DNA of 64,000 nt, from NCBI GenBank assembly GCA_002353825.1, contig DEKJ01000031.1:13035-77034 (forward strand). The letters run 5' to 3'. Each line of letters starts with the position of its first letter. The stretch's first letter is position 1. This document shows, in pieces, positions 40,408 through 49,231 of the stretch. This stretch comes from Prevotella sp. UBA2725 (GTDB taxonomy: Bacteria; Bacteroidota; Bacteroidia; Bacteroidales; Bacteroidaceae). The notes under the pieces were generated by a model. That model searched no databases, was not told the origin of the DNA, and saw only the letters and a list, made by a program, of their open reading frames with translations. The position numbers and the translations under genes are program-made.

Positions 40408-41226
40408 ATGGCAAAGAAAAAGATTTTGCTCATCAATGATATGTGTGGCTATGGCAAGGTGGCCTCGGCTGCCATGCTCCCCATCCTCTCTTACATGGGG
40501 CACGTCACATATAACCTGCCGACGGCGCTGGTGTCGAACACGCTCGATTATGGCAAGTTTAACCTCCTCGACACCACCGATTATATTATGGGTGTCTTCC
40601 CCGTGTGGAAAGAGCTCGGCTTCCATTTCGACGCCATCGCCACGGGCTTCATCGCCTCAGAGCGACAGGCAGAGATCGTGTCGGCTTACTGCTTAGAGCA
40701 GGAACAGCTCGGCACGCCGATCTTCGTCGACCCCATCATGGGTGATGAAGGGAAGCTCTACAATGGGGTAACACCTGCGACCATCCAGAGCATGAAAGAG
40801 ATGATTGCGGTGGCCGACCTTATCTATCCAAACTATACCGAGGCTTGCTATCTCACTGGCACTCCTTATAATCCGCAAGGTGTGACGCGTGACGAAGCTT
40901 TCCATCTCTTGGATGAGTTGCATGCTACGGGTGCCAAGTCGGTACTCATCACATCCATCCCCGTTGACGGTCAGCACTGTGTGGCAGGCTATAACCACCT
41001 CACCAACGAACATTTCCTGCTCGGATACACAGAAATTCCCGTCCATTTCCCTGGTACGGGCGATATCTTCTCGGCGGTGCTCATCGGCCATCTCCTCGAC
41101 GGTATGATGCTCAAACCCTCTACGCGCAAAGCGATGGATGCCGTCTATACACTCATTGACCTCAACAAAGACAATGAGGATAAGAACGCAGGTATACCTC
41201 TTGAGAATTATTTGGGAATACTGTAG
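40408..41226 (+). CDS. Pyridoxamine/pyridoxal kinase, PdxY-like
   Basis: 272 aa ribokinase-fold kinase. It opens ILLINDMCGYGKVASAAMLP, has FVDPIMGDEGKLY in the nucleotide region, NYTEACYLTG, and the catalytic PGTGDIFSAVL (Asp about residue 215). This matches the pyridoxal/pyridoxamine kinase branch, which makes PLP from salvaged vitamers. I chose the start at 40408 (MAKKKILL); an in-frame ATG at 40375 would add 11 residues. Followed after 18 nt by the transporter gene. Confidence 0.85.
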   Translation: MAKKKILLINDMCGYGKVASAAMLPILSYMGHVTYNLPTALVSNTLDYGKFNLLDTTDYIMGVFPVWKELGFHFDAIATGFIASERQAEIVSAYCLEQEQLGTPIFVDPIMGDEGKLYNGVTPATIQSMKEMIAVADLIYPNYTEACYLTGTPYNPQGVTRDEAFHLLDELHATGAKSVLITSIPVDGQHCVAGYNHLTNEHFLLGYTEIPVHFPGTGDIFSAVLIGHLLDGMMLKPSTRKAMDAVYTLIDLNKDNEDKNAGIPLENYLGIL

Positions 41227-41244
41227 TAACAGATATATTATACA

Positions 41245-42906
41245 ATGGATTATATTAGTTCGCTCTTTACCATTCATTCATCGATACAGACGGTGGTGAT
41301 TGTGTCATTGATCATCGCTTTCGGTCTCGCCTTGGGTAAGATTAAGGTGAAAGGTATCTCACTCGGCATCGCATGGGTGTTCTTCATCGGCATCCTTGCC
41401 GGAGAGATGAAGTTGTCCATTGACCATAATATTCTCGATTATATAGAGACCTTCGGACTGTCGATGTTCGTCTATTGCCTCGGACTCCATGTAGGCCCTA
41501 ACTTCTTCGGATCATTGAAGTCGGAAGGTCTGGCGCTGAATATATGGAGCCTTGTCGTCATCATCGTCGGCACGCTCTTCTCGCTCTTGCTTATCCCTAT
41601 CACGGGTGTGAGCCTTCCTAATATGGTTGGTCTGCTCTGTGGTGCTACGACCAACACGCCAGCCCTCGGTGCTGCCACACAGGCTTTGGCTCATCTCGGT
41701 ATACCGAACAGCAGTGTGGCACTGGCTACTGCCGTGACCTATCCGCTCGGTGTCGTGGGTGTCATCGTGGCCATGGTCATTATCCGCAAGCTCTTTGTCA
41801 AGCCTGCTGACTTGGAGGTGAAACCGCTCTCCGATGACGACCATACTTATATCGCACAGTTCGATGTCATCAACCCCGCTATCGTAGGCAAGACTATCGC
41901 AGAGATAGCCCATATGACCAACCGTAAGTTCATCATCTCCCGTCTGTGGCGTGGTAAGGAAGTGATTCTTCCAAAGGCGGATACGGTGCTGCATGTCAAC
42001 GACTCTGTGCTTGTTGTTACAAATAAGGATGAGGAGGAGCCGATGCTATTGCTCTTCGGTAAGAAAGAAGCACGCAACTATAATCAGAATAATGTAGACT
42101 GGAATGCTATTGATGCCAATGTGGAGAGCCGTGTCTGCGTTGTGACCCGTCCGGGGCTCAACGGCAAGCGGCTGCGCGACATCCACATGCGGGCAGCTTA
42201 TGGCGTCAACGTGAGCCGTGTGGTGCGTGGTGATGTCAAACTTCTCGCCAGTGATGACCTGCGACTGCAATACGGTGATCGTGTGACTGTCGTCGGTAAA
42301 CACGAAGACCTCGACAACGCCGAACATTTCTTCGGCAACTCTGTGAAGACCTTGGAGGAACCTAACATTGGCAGTATCTTTCTTGGCATCTTCCTCGGTC
42401 TTGCTCTGGGTACGATTCCTATCTCCATCCCGGGCATGGCAAGCAGCATCCGTCTCGGTATTGCCGGTGGTCCTATCATCATGGGTATCATCGTAGGCGC
42501 CCTGGGACCAAAGAGCCACATGATCTCTTATACGACGCGCTCGGCTTCGCTCATGCTGCGCAAACTCGGTCTCGCTCTTTATCTGGCTTGTCTCGGACTC
42601 GACTCTGGTAAAGATTTTATGGCGACCATCATGCGCCCCGAGGGTATAGCATGGGTCGGCATCGGCTTCCTCATCACGGTCATTCCCGTGCTCATCATTG
42701 GTATCATCGCCTTGCATACCCATAAATACGACTTCGGTACGATCTGCGGCATTCTCTGTGGATCAATGGCGAACCCGATGGCGCTGGGCTATGCCAACGA
42801 CACATGCAAAGGTGATACGGCAAGTATCTCTTACGCTACCGTCTATCCGTTGGGCATGTTCATTCGAGTTGTGATAGCACAAATGCTCATCATGATCTTT
42901 GTATGA
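41245..42906 (+). CDS. AspT/YidE-family transporter with two RCK_C domains
   Basis: 553 aa. Two membrane halves (residues about 15-185 and 380-553), each with the duplicated AspT-YidE repeat (GLHVGPNFFGSLKSEG; LACLGLDSGKDFMAT), flank two cytoplasmic TrkA_C-like domains (about 205-275 and 290-370). AspT exchanges aspartate for alanine; the substrate of YidE-type relatives is unknown, so exchange of a carboxylate or amino acid is only an inference. Probably co-transcribed with the preceding kinase. Confidence 0.88.
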   Translation: MDYISSLFTIHSSIQTVVIVSLIIAFGLALGKIKVKGISLGIAWVFFIGILAGEMKLSIDHNILDYIETFGLSMFVYCLGLHVGPNFFGSLKSEGLALNIWSLVVIIVGTLFSLLLIPITGVSLPNMVGLLCGATTNTPALGAATQALAHLGIPNSSVALATAVTYPLGVVGVIVAMVIIRKLFVKPADLEVKPLSDDDHTYIAQFDVINPAIVGKTIAEIAHMTNRKFIISRLWRGKEVILPKADTVLHVNDSVLVVTNKDEEEPMLLLFGKKEARNYNQNNVDWNAIDANVESRVCVVTRPGLNGKRLRDIHMRAAYGVNVSRVVRGDVKLLASDDLRLQYGDRVTVVGKHEDLDNAEHFFGNSVKTLEEPNIGSIFLGIFLGLALGTIPISIPGMASSIRLGIAGGPIIMGIIVGALGPKSHMISYTTRSASLMLRKLGLALYLACLGLDSGKDFMATIMRPEGIAWVGIGFLITVIPVLIIGIIALHTHKYDFGTICGILCGSMANPMALGYANDTCKGDTASISYATVYPLGMFIRVVIAQMLIMIFV

Positions 42907-42919
42907 GCAACAACACTGT

Positions 42920-44473
42920 ATGAATAACCCCTTTTATTATACCCCATCTGAGGAATGTCGTGCTGCCGTCCATGAGCTCATAGAGTGGCTCTCGGGCGAG
43001 CGTTCCACTTTCTGCGACCATCTCGTAGATACAGCTTTCCGTGCGGAGATAGACAAAGGGAAGATGTTCGGGGTGCTCATTGTTGAAGGAGAAGAAACAG
43101 CTCTTACACGGAACATTTCTGTTCATGGTAAACAGTTTCATTATCTTGCCGGTTATAGTGGTCAGATCTGTAGCCGCTCCGATTGGCCCGAGTTTGTGCC
43201 CGCCGTCTTCGATTATCTCCAGCCCAATGGTTATTTTAAGCAGCATGAAGAAGAGATAACACAGTTGAATGATGAAATAAATAATGAGACCGCATCTTTA
43301 TTAGCAGACAAACCATTAACACCCAACACCCCACACCTACCACCTTCAGACAAGCGTAAGCGCGAAGGCGAGAGCGACGAGGACTATATCCGTCGCCGAC
43401 AGTTTGAGAATGCGGAACTGCATCGATGGAAACTCAGACAACGGAAGATAGAAGAGGAGAAGAAGGCGGCTGAAAACCATATCACTTCTCTGAAGACTCT
43501 GCGCCGACAGAAAAGTGATGCGCTTCAGCGCTGGCTCTTTCATCATTTCTTAATGCTCAATGGACGTGGTGAGAGCCAGGACCTGATAGCGATTCGTGAC
43601 GGAGAAATTCCGCCTGCGGGGAGTGGGGAGTGCTGTGAGCCCAAGCTGCTGCAATATGCTTTTCAGCATGGCTTACATCCTGTGTCGATGGCAATGTTCT
43701 GGTGGGGCGAGAGTCCGCGGAGCGAGATACGGCATCATCTGCAGTTCTATCCCGCCTGTAATGGTAAATGTAAGCCGATCCTTCGTTGGATGCTGCAAGG
43801 GATAGACGTCGATGCCAATCCCTTGGAAAGCAAGGAAGAGGATGAGCGGCTTGCGGCCCAACTGAAGATCATCTATGAGGATGACGACATTTGTGTCATC
43901 TGTAAGCCTGCCGGCATGCTCTCTGTACCCGGGAAGAGCGAGCGCGTGAGTGTACAGTCCTTGATGCAGCAACGCTATCCTGACAATGAATCGCCCCTCA
44001 TCGTTCATCGCCTCGACATGGCAACGAGTGGACTGATGGTCATTGCCAAGACCCTCGAAGTTTACCACAACCTTCAGCAGCAGTTTGCCAAACACGAGAT
44101 AAGCAAGCGCTATGTCGCCGTCTTGAGCAAGCCCTTGCCTAAGGATGTTCCTCAAGAAGGCACTATCTCTCTGCCGCTGCGCCCCGACCTTGATGACCGC
44201 CCACGACAAGTGGTTGATGATGACTATGGTCGTGAAGCTGTCTCCATTTATAAGAAGGTGGCGAACGATCGTTTGTGGCTTTGGCCGAAGACGGGGCGCA
44301 CGCATCAGCTCCGTGTCCACTGCGCCCATCAGCTTGGCCTCAACGACCCCATCAAAGGCGATTCACTCTATGGCACGCCGAGCACACGACTCTACCTTCA
44401 TGCCGAGCAGCTTACATTCCAACACCCAACGAATGGACGGCAGATGAGCTTTACGGCAAAGGCACCGTTCTAA
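42920..44473 (+). CDS. RluA-family pseudouridine synthase with large N-terminal extension
   Basis: 517 aa. The C-terminal 220 residues are a standard RluA catalytic domain: HRLDMATSGLMVIAKT with the catalytic Asp (about residue 360), and GRTHQLRVHCAH. The first 290 residues hold an extra region with a charged coiled coil (about 135-215, KIEEEKKAAENHIT) and a block ECCEPKLLQYAFQHGLHP...FWWGESP seen in other large members of this family. No S4 domain is present. RNA target unknown. A TTG at 42899 overlaps the upstream gene; ATG 42920 is preferred. Confidence 0.88.
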   Translation: MNNPFYYTPSEECRAAVHELIEWLSGERSTFCDHLVDTAFRAEIDKGKMFGVLIVEGEETALTRNISVHGKQFHYLAGYSGQICSRSDWPEFVPAVFDYLQPNGYFKQHEEEITQLNDEINNETASLLADKPLTPNTPHLPPSDKRKREGESDEDYIRRRQFENAELHRWKLRQRKIEEEKKAAENHITSLKTLRRQKSDALQRWLFHHFLMLNGRGESQDLIAIRDGEIPPAGSGECCEPKLLQYAFQHGLHPVSMAMFWWGESPRSEIRHHLQFYPACNGKCKPILRWMLQGIDVDANPLESKEEDERLAAQLKIIYEDDDICVICKPAGMLSVPGKSERVSVQSLMQQRYPDNESPLIVHRLDMATSGLMVIAKTLEVYHNLQQQFAKHEISKRYVAVLSKPLPKDVPQEGTISLPLRPDLDDRPRQVVDDDYGREAVSIYKKVANDRLWLWPKTGRTHQLRVHCAHQLGLNDPIKGDSLYGTPSTRLYLHAEQLTFQHPTNGRQMSFTAKAPF

Positions 44474-44495
44474 AGGCTATTTTTTTCTATTTTTA

Positions 44496-44527
44496 TTTGC
44501 CCATCTCAAAAGAAAGCAGTAACTTTG
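44496..44527 (+). promoter_or_regulatory. Promoter of the greA leader
   Basis: TTTG (44496-44499), a 20-nt spacer and TAACTTTG (44520-44527). A terminator follows 35 nt later and greA starts 135 nt after the box. Confidence 0.8.
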
Positions 44528-44532
44528 CACAA

Positions 44533-44600
44533 CAATAAGGTAAACAGCGAATAAAGAGAAGGAATTCCGACATTCCAAGAGGATGTCGGAATTCTTTTTC
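44533..44600 (+). ncRNA. Candidate short leader RNA upstream of greA
   Basis: A transcript from the consensus promoter would be about 65-70 nt and end at a strong terminator (GAATTCCGACAT...ATGTCGGAATTC, then TTTTT). It has no reading frame. The arrangement recalls the E. coli greA leader RNA GraL, but no sequence similarity is claimed. Start is estimated from the -7 box. Confidence 0.5.
44562..44599 (+). terminator. Intrinsic terminator in the greA leader
   Basis: GAATTCCGACAT (44562-44573) pairs with ATGTCGGAATTC (44583-44594), followed by TTTTT. It lies between the leader promoter and greA, so it may act as an attenuator. Confidence 0.85.
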
Positions 44601-44661
44601 GTTTTGTCTGTCCTTAAAGAGAAACATTAACAAATTAACTGTTATTTAATACTGTTTTATT

Positions 44662-45132
44662 ATGGCATACATGTCACAGGAAGGTTACGACAAGCTCGTG
44701 GCCGAAGTTCGCAGACTCGAATCTGTGGAGCGCCCCAAGGCTTCTGCGGCCATTGCCGAGGCAGCCGACAAGGGAGACTTAAGTGAGAACTCAGAATACG
44801 ATGCAGCCAAGGAGGCTCAGGCGCATCTCGAGGCAAAGATTGCCGAGATGAAGATGACCATTGCTCAGGCTAAGATCGTCGACCCCAGCCGTCTGAAGAC
44901 TGATGAGGTGCAGATCATGTCAAAGGTGAAGATCACCAATCTGCAGAACAAGAAGTCGATGACTTACACTATCGTCTCTGAGAGTGAGGCTAACCTCAAG
45001 CAGGGGAAGATCTCCATCAAGACACCTATTGCTCAGGGCTTGCTCAACAAGAAGGTCGGTGACGAGGTAGATATCAAGATTCCTCGCGGCACACTGCGTG
45101 TACGTATCGACGAGATCAGCGTCGGCGAATAA
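44662..45132 (+). CDS. greA: Transcription elongation factor GreA
   Basis: 156 aa, normal length. N-terminal coiled coil with the catalytic tip acidic residues in DKGDLSENSEYDAAKEAQ (about residues 37-54), and C-terminal FKBP-like domain (VKITNLQNKKSMTYTIV; TPIAQGLLNKKVGDEVDI). It rescues backtracked RNA polymerase. Expression may depend on read-through of the leader terminator. Confidence 0.96.
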   Translation: MAYMSQEGYDKLVAEVRRLESVERPKASAAIAEAADKGDLSENSEYDAAKEAQAHLEAKIAEMKMTIAQAKIVDPSRLKTDEVQIMSKVKITNLQNKKSMTYTIVSESEANLKQGKISIKTPIAQGLLNKKVGDEVDIKIPRGTLRVRIDEISVGE

Positions 45133-45163
45133 TCTATTCATTAATAAATAGGAGAACAATACC

Positions 45164-45562
45164 ATGGCAACGATTTTCAGTAAGATAGCTGCAGGAGAAA
45201 TTCCCAGCTACAAGTGCGCCGAGGACGACAAGTTCTACGCTTTCCTCGACATCAACCCCGTGAAGCAGGGCCACACGCTCGTTGTGCCCCGTAAGGAGAT
45301 CGACTATATCTTCGACATGAGCGATGAGGAGCTCGCTGCGTTTGAGGTCTTTGCCAAGAAGGTGGCCATTGCCCTGCGCAAGGCTTTCCCCTGTAAGAAA
45401 GTGGCTCAGGTGGTGCTCGGGCTCGAAGTGAACCACGCACACATCCATCTCATCCCTATCGACTCTGAGGCTGATGTCGACTTCCACAAGCACGTCAAGC
45501 TCTCCGACGAAGAGATGAAGGCTACTGCCGATAAGATCTACGCTGAGTTCAAAAAGCTTTAG
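45164..45562 (+). CDS. HIT family nucleotide-binding hydrolase
   Basis: 132 aa histidine-triad protein: FSKIAAGEIPSYKCAEDD, GHTLVVPRKE and the triad HAHIHLIPI (about residues 98-106), with the middle His as nucleophile. These proteins hydrolyse AMP-linked metabolites such as AMP-lysine or lysyl-AMP. It lies 31 nt after greA and is probably on the same transcript. Confidence 0.94.
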   Translation: MATIFSKIAAGEIPSYKCAEDDKFYAFLDINPVKQGHTLVVPRKEIDYIFDMSDEELAAFEVFAKKVAIALRKAFPCKKVAQVVLGLEVNHAHIHLIPIDSEADVDFHKHVKLSDEEMKATADKIYAEFKKL

Positions 45563-45565
45563 TCG

Positions 45566-45681
45566 AGTTAGGAGATAGGAGTTAGGAGTTGAGTGCGGTG
45601 TAATTGCTAACTCCTGTAACTCCTATCTCCTAACTCCTAACTCGAAATAACTCCTAACTCCTATCTCCTAACTCCTAACTC
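45566..45681. repeat. Heptanucleotide repeat cluster (TAACTCC / GGAGTTA)
   Basis: Between the HIT and sigma-factor genes. On the left GGAGATAGGAGTTAGGAGTTG, on the right several runs of CTAACTCCTAACTCC and CTATCTCC. Because left and right are complementary, a stem of about 25 bp can form, and the last repeats touch the sigma-factor start. Confidence 0.85.
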
Positions 45682-45683
45682 AT

Positions 45684-46205
45684 ATGCTTCTCGATGCCCT
45701 TTTCAAACAATATTATCGGCCGCTGTGCCTCTATACCGCCCATTATCTCAACGGCGACATCGTGGCGAGCGAGGACATCGTACAAGATTGTTTCGTAAAG
45801 CTTTGGCAACGGGATGACACCGAGGGGCGAAACATTACCGACAAGCAAAATATTTCCGATAAGCGTGCTTTTCTTTATACCGCTGTGCGCAATGCATGTA
45901 TTGACACGCTCCGCCGCCAGCATCCCGAGATGACAAGCATCGACCCTTCCGACTTGGAGGGCACTATCAGTGATGAGGAAGCCGTAGACCGCTCTGAACG
46001 GGAAGCGAAAGTATGGGAGATAATCAACGGCCTCCCCGACCGTTGCCGTGAGGTTTTTCTCATGGCGAAGCGGGACGGCATGACTTACAACGAGATAGCG
46101 GAAGAGCTGGATATCTCCGTCAAGACCGTGGAGCATCAGATAAGCAAGGCCATGAAGAAACTGAAGAGCAGCAGGGGCCTACAATTCGTATTAATGGTCA
46201 TTTAA
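45684..46205 (+). CDS. ECF sigma factor, Bacteroidetes FecI-like type
   Basis: 173 aa: region 2 (FKQYYRPLCLYTAHYL, DIVQDCFVKLW, RAFLYTAVRNACID) and region 4 (LPDRCREVFLMAKRDGMTYNEIAEEL, TVEHQISKAMKKLK). It would direct transcription of the following TonB receptor operon, with the FecR-type protein at 50196 as its likely anti-sigma partner. The promoter was not found; the upstream gap is filled by heptamer repeats. Confidence 0.93.
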   Translation: MLLDALFKQYYRPLCLYTAHYLNGDIVASEDIVQDCFVKLWQRDDTEGRNITDKQNISDKRAFLYTAVRNACIDTLRRQHPEMTSIDPSDLEGTISDEEAVDRSEREAKVWEIINGLPDRCREVFLMAKRDGMTYNEIAEELDISVKTVEHQISKAMKKLKSSRGLQFVLMVI

Positions 46206-46240
46206 TTTCCACCAATTGAATTCATGCCCACACGGATTTT

Positions 46241-46361
46241 TTTCACACGGATTTTAAAGATCTTAAAGATGGTTACGCCGCTTTGCGGCTACACATACCA
46301 CAAGCATCACCGCGTAGCGAATAGCGTAGCCATCTTTAAAATCTTTAAAATCCGTGTGAAA
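46241..46361. repeat. Long AT-rich inverted repeat after the sigma gene
   Basis: Left arm TTTCACACGGATTTTAAAGA (from 46241) and right arm TCTTTAAAATCCGTGTGAAA (ending 46361) pair over about 30 bp, with a smaller GCCGCTTTGCGGC hairpin inside. It lies between the sigma gene and the receptor and could act as terminator or attenuator. Confidence 0.85.
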
Positions 46362-46475
46362 TATAAATCTTTTAATCGTGAACACATATTTAAGAAGAAT
46401 CATAATTATTTTGTAAATACTATGGGGGAATTCTGCTGTTTCTGCGTCATAGGGATGAAAAGATAAGATAAAAAG

Positions 46476-49226
46476 ATGAAATTCAGAAGAAAATCGCTCC
46501 TGCTCCTCACGGCTTTCGCTGCCCTCTCGCTGATGGCCGAAGCACAAGGACGAACCATCAAGGACGAGATGCTCCACCTGCAACAGACACGCAAGGTGAG
46601 CTTCGTTTACGATTCCTCTCTCAAGACAAACATCCCTTATAAAGGTATCAATCTCGACAAGCTCAGTCTCAAGAAAGCCCTGAACAAGCTTTTCCAAGGC
46701 ACCGGCATCAGCTATCAGCTGAAAGGCAGCTACGTGTTGCTCAAAGCCGAGAAGCCAAAGGCTATAAAGCCTCAGGAGAGCCGTCCGGCTCCCAAACTCA
46801 TTGCTCCTTCCATGAAGACGCAACACCATACGATCAGCGGCTACGTAAAAGACGAGAACGGAGAGACGCTCATCAACGCCACTGTCTATGACCTCACCAC
46901 CCATCAGGGTGCCATGACGAACGCATACGGTTTTTTTTCGTTGACCCTGCCGGAAGGCAGGCATGAGCTTAGGATAAGCTATATCGGGTTCAATGACAAG
47001 CATGAGACCATCAGCCTCAATGCCGATGAACACAAGGATATCACGCTCTCGGAAGACAAGAGCCACAGCCTCAACGAGGTTGTGGTGACGGCTGACCTCA
47101 ACTCGCCACTTATCAACACGCAGACGGGCAAACGCTCACTCTCCCGCGACGATATCAAGACAGAGTTCTCACTCTTCTCCTCGCCCGATGTCGTCAAGAC
47201 GCTTCAGCGCATGAGCGGTGTGGAGGAAGGCATGGAGCTCGCCAGTGGCCTCTATGTGCATGGCGGCAACAACGACGAGAACCTTTATCTCATCGACGGC
47301 ACTCCCCTTTACAGTGTCAACCACACGCTCGGCCTCTTCTCATCATTCAACGCCGATGTGGTGAAGAATGTCGACTTCTATAAGAGCGGCTTCCCCGCAC
47401 GCTACGGCGGACGCCTGAGCTCTATCGTCGATGTGCGCACGGCCGATGGCGACTTCCACCATTTCCACGGCTCCTACCGCATCGGACTGCTCGATGGCGG
47501 TGTACAGCTCGAAGGACCTATCCGAAAAGGAAAGACCTCATTCAACTTTGGCCTGCGCCGTTCCTGGCTCGACATCATCACGCGTCCTGCCTTCGCCATC
47601 TACAATAAGATGAAGTCTTCCGAAGATGATGATCTTTCACTCAACTATTATTTCCACGACCTCAACGCCAAGGTCACGAATATCTTCTCCGACCGTTCCC
47701 GCATGTCATTGAGTCTCTATTCGGGCCAAGACGGACTCTCGACAGACAGTAAGGATAACTGGTCATCTGATGGTGATAATTTTAAATTTAAGGATGACGA
47801 GAAGAACAAATACTCATGGGGCAACATCAATGTAGCGCTCGACTGGCAGTATCAGTTCTCACCGAAGCTTTTTGCCAACTTCACGGCTGTCTATACCCAC
47901 AACCGCGCGAAGCTTGAGACGATAGATGATGAAGGCACGGAGAGAGACAGAAAAACTGAAGACGTGAACTGGACGCGCCACTTCTATCACTCCACCATCA
48001 ACGATCTCGGCTACCGCATGGCTTTCGATTATCGGCCTAATCCTCATCACCATATCCGTTTCGGTACCGACTATACCTGGCATGCCTTTCATCCGCAGAC
48101 CAAAGACGATATGACGCGCTATGGATACAGCAACAGCATCGATACGACAAGTGTAGTGAGCCGCAACAATGTCAAGGCACACGAATGGAATCTTTACGGG
48201 GAGGATGAGATAACCATCAATTCTCACTGGAGCATCAACACTGGTGTCAACGCCTCGCTCTTCCATATTCAGGATAAGAACTTCACGAGTGTGGACCCGC
48301 GCTTCGCCATGAAATATCAGGTTAAGCCCTGGCTCTCCTTCAAAGCTTCTTGGACCACGATGACACAGTATGTCCACAAGATCAGCAACTCCGAGCTTGA
48401 GCTCCCTACCGACTACTGGGTGCCGACGACGCACAAACTCCACCCGATGAAGAGCTGGCAGACAGCAGCCGGTGTCTATATGCAGCCGGACAAGCACTGG
48501 CTCATCTCTTTGGAAGGTTACTACAAGGTATCGCACCATCTGCTTCAATACAACTCCTGGAGCGGACTGGAACCACCTGCGGCAAGTTGGGAGACAGTGG
48601 TCATGGATGGACGAGGACGCTACTACGGCATGGAGCTCGATGCTACTTACAAGACGCACAATCTCGTGCTACAAGGCTCCTACACGCTCTCGTGGAACAA
48701 GCGCAAATACCCAGACTTCTATCCCGACTGGTACTACGACAAGTTCGACAATCGGCATAAGCTCAACCTCTCAGCACGATGGAACATCTCGAAGAAAGTG
48801 TCGATGTATGCCGTATGGAACTATCATACGGGCAACCACATCACAATTCCAACCCAGTATGTCCACCGTCCGGAGACACTGCCCGATGGGGAACCTACCT
48901 ATATCAATGACCGAGGCTGGGGACGCATAGATGGCATTGGCAATGAATGGCTGGACAGTAACTGGTCAGGGACCGATAATTTCATTTTTGAGCGCCCGAA
49001 CAACTTCAAGCTCCCGGCTTATCACCGGCTCGACATGGGGTTCGACTTTCACCACACGACGAAGCACGGACATGAGCGCATCTGGAACCTCAGTCTATAC
49101 AACGTCTATTGTCATCTCAACTCGTTGTGGGTGGACCTCGACTTCAACCATGAGGGTAAGTTCGTTATCAAGAACCGCGCTTACGTACCCATTATCCCCT
49201 CATTCTCATATACAATTAAGTTTTGA
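46476..49226 (+). CDS. TonB-dependent receptor with N-terminal STN signalling domain
   Basis: 916 aa: signal peptide (1-25), secretin/TonB N-terminal STN domain (about 28-92, KVSFVYDSSLKTNIPYKGI), carboxypeptidase-like domain (about 118-200), plug (about 215-330, LYLIDGTPLYSVNHTLGLFS and ARYGGRLSSIVDVRT) and barrel ending in SYTIKF. The STN domain is the part that signals to FecR-type regulators, so this is a transducer. Ligand unknown; polypeptide or metal complex transport are possibilities. Transcribed before a DUF4249 lipoprotein. Confidence 0.9.
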   Translation: MKFRRKSLLLLTAFAALSLMAEAQGRTIKDEMLHLQQTRKVSFVYDSSLKTNIPYKGINLDKLSLKKALNKLFQGTGISYQLKGSYVLLKAEKPKAIKPQESRPAPKLIAPSMKTQHHTISGYVKDENGETLINATVYDLTTHQGAMTNAYGFFSLTLPEGRHELRISYIGFNDKHETISLNADEHKDITLSEDKSHSLNEVVVTADLNSPLINTQTGKRSLSRDDIKTEFSLFSSPDVVKTLQRMSGVEEGMELASGLYVHGGNNDENLYLIDGTPLYSVNHTLGLFSSFNADVVKNVDFYKSGFPARYGGRLSSIVDVRTADGDFHHFHGSYRIGLLDGGVQLEGPIRKGKTSFNFGLRRSWLDIITRPAFAIYNKMKSSEDDDLSLNYYFHDLNAKVTNIFSDRSRMSLSLYSGQDGLSTDSKDNWSSDGDNFKFKDDEKNKYSWGNINVALDWQYQFSPKLFANFTAVYTHNRAKLETIDDEGTERDRKTEDVNWTRHFYHSTINDLGYRMAFDYRPNPHHHIRFGTDYTWHAFHPQTKDDMTRYGYSNSIDTTSVVSRNNVKAHEWNLYGEDEITINSHWSINTGVNASLFHIQDKNFTSVDPRFAMKYQVKPWLSFKASWTTMTQYVHKISNSELELPTDYWVPTTHKLHPMKSWQTAAGVYMQPDKHWLISLEGYYKVSHHLLQYNSWSGLEPPAASWETVVMDGRGRYYGMELDATYKTHNLVLQGSYTLSWNKRKYPDFYPDWYYDKFDNRHKLNLSARWNISKKVSMYAVWNYHTGNHITIPTQYVHRPETLPDGEPTYINDRGWGRIDGIGNEWLDSNWSGTDNFIFERPNNFKLPAYHRLDMGFDFHHTTKHGHERIWNLSLYNVYCHLNSLWVDLDFNHEGKFVIKNRAYVPIIPSFSYTIKF

Positions 49227-49231
49227 ACGCC

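Noticed and set aside
43673..44329. 218-codon frame opposite the pseudouridine synthase
   Set aside because: Antisense to the conserved RluA domain with no independent support.
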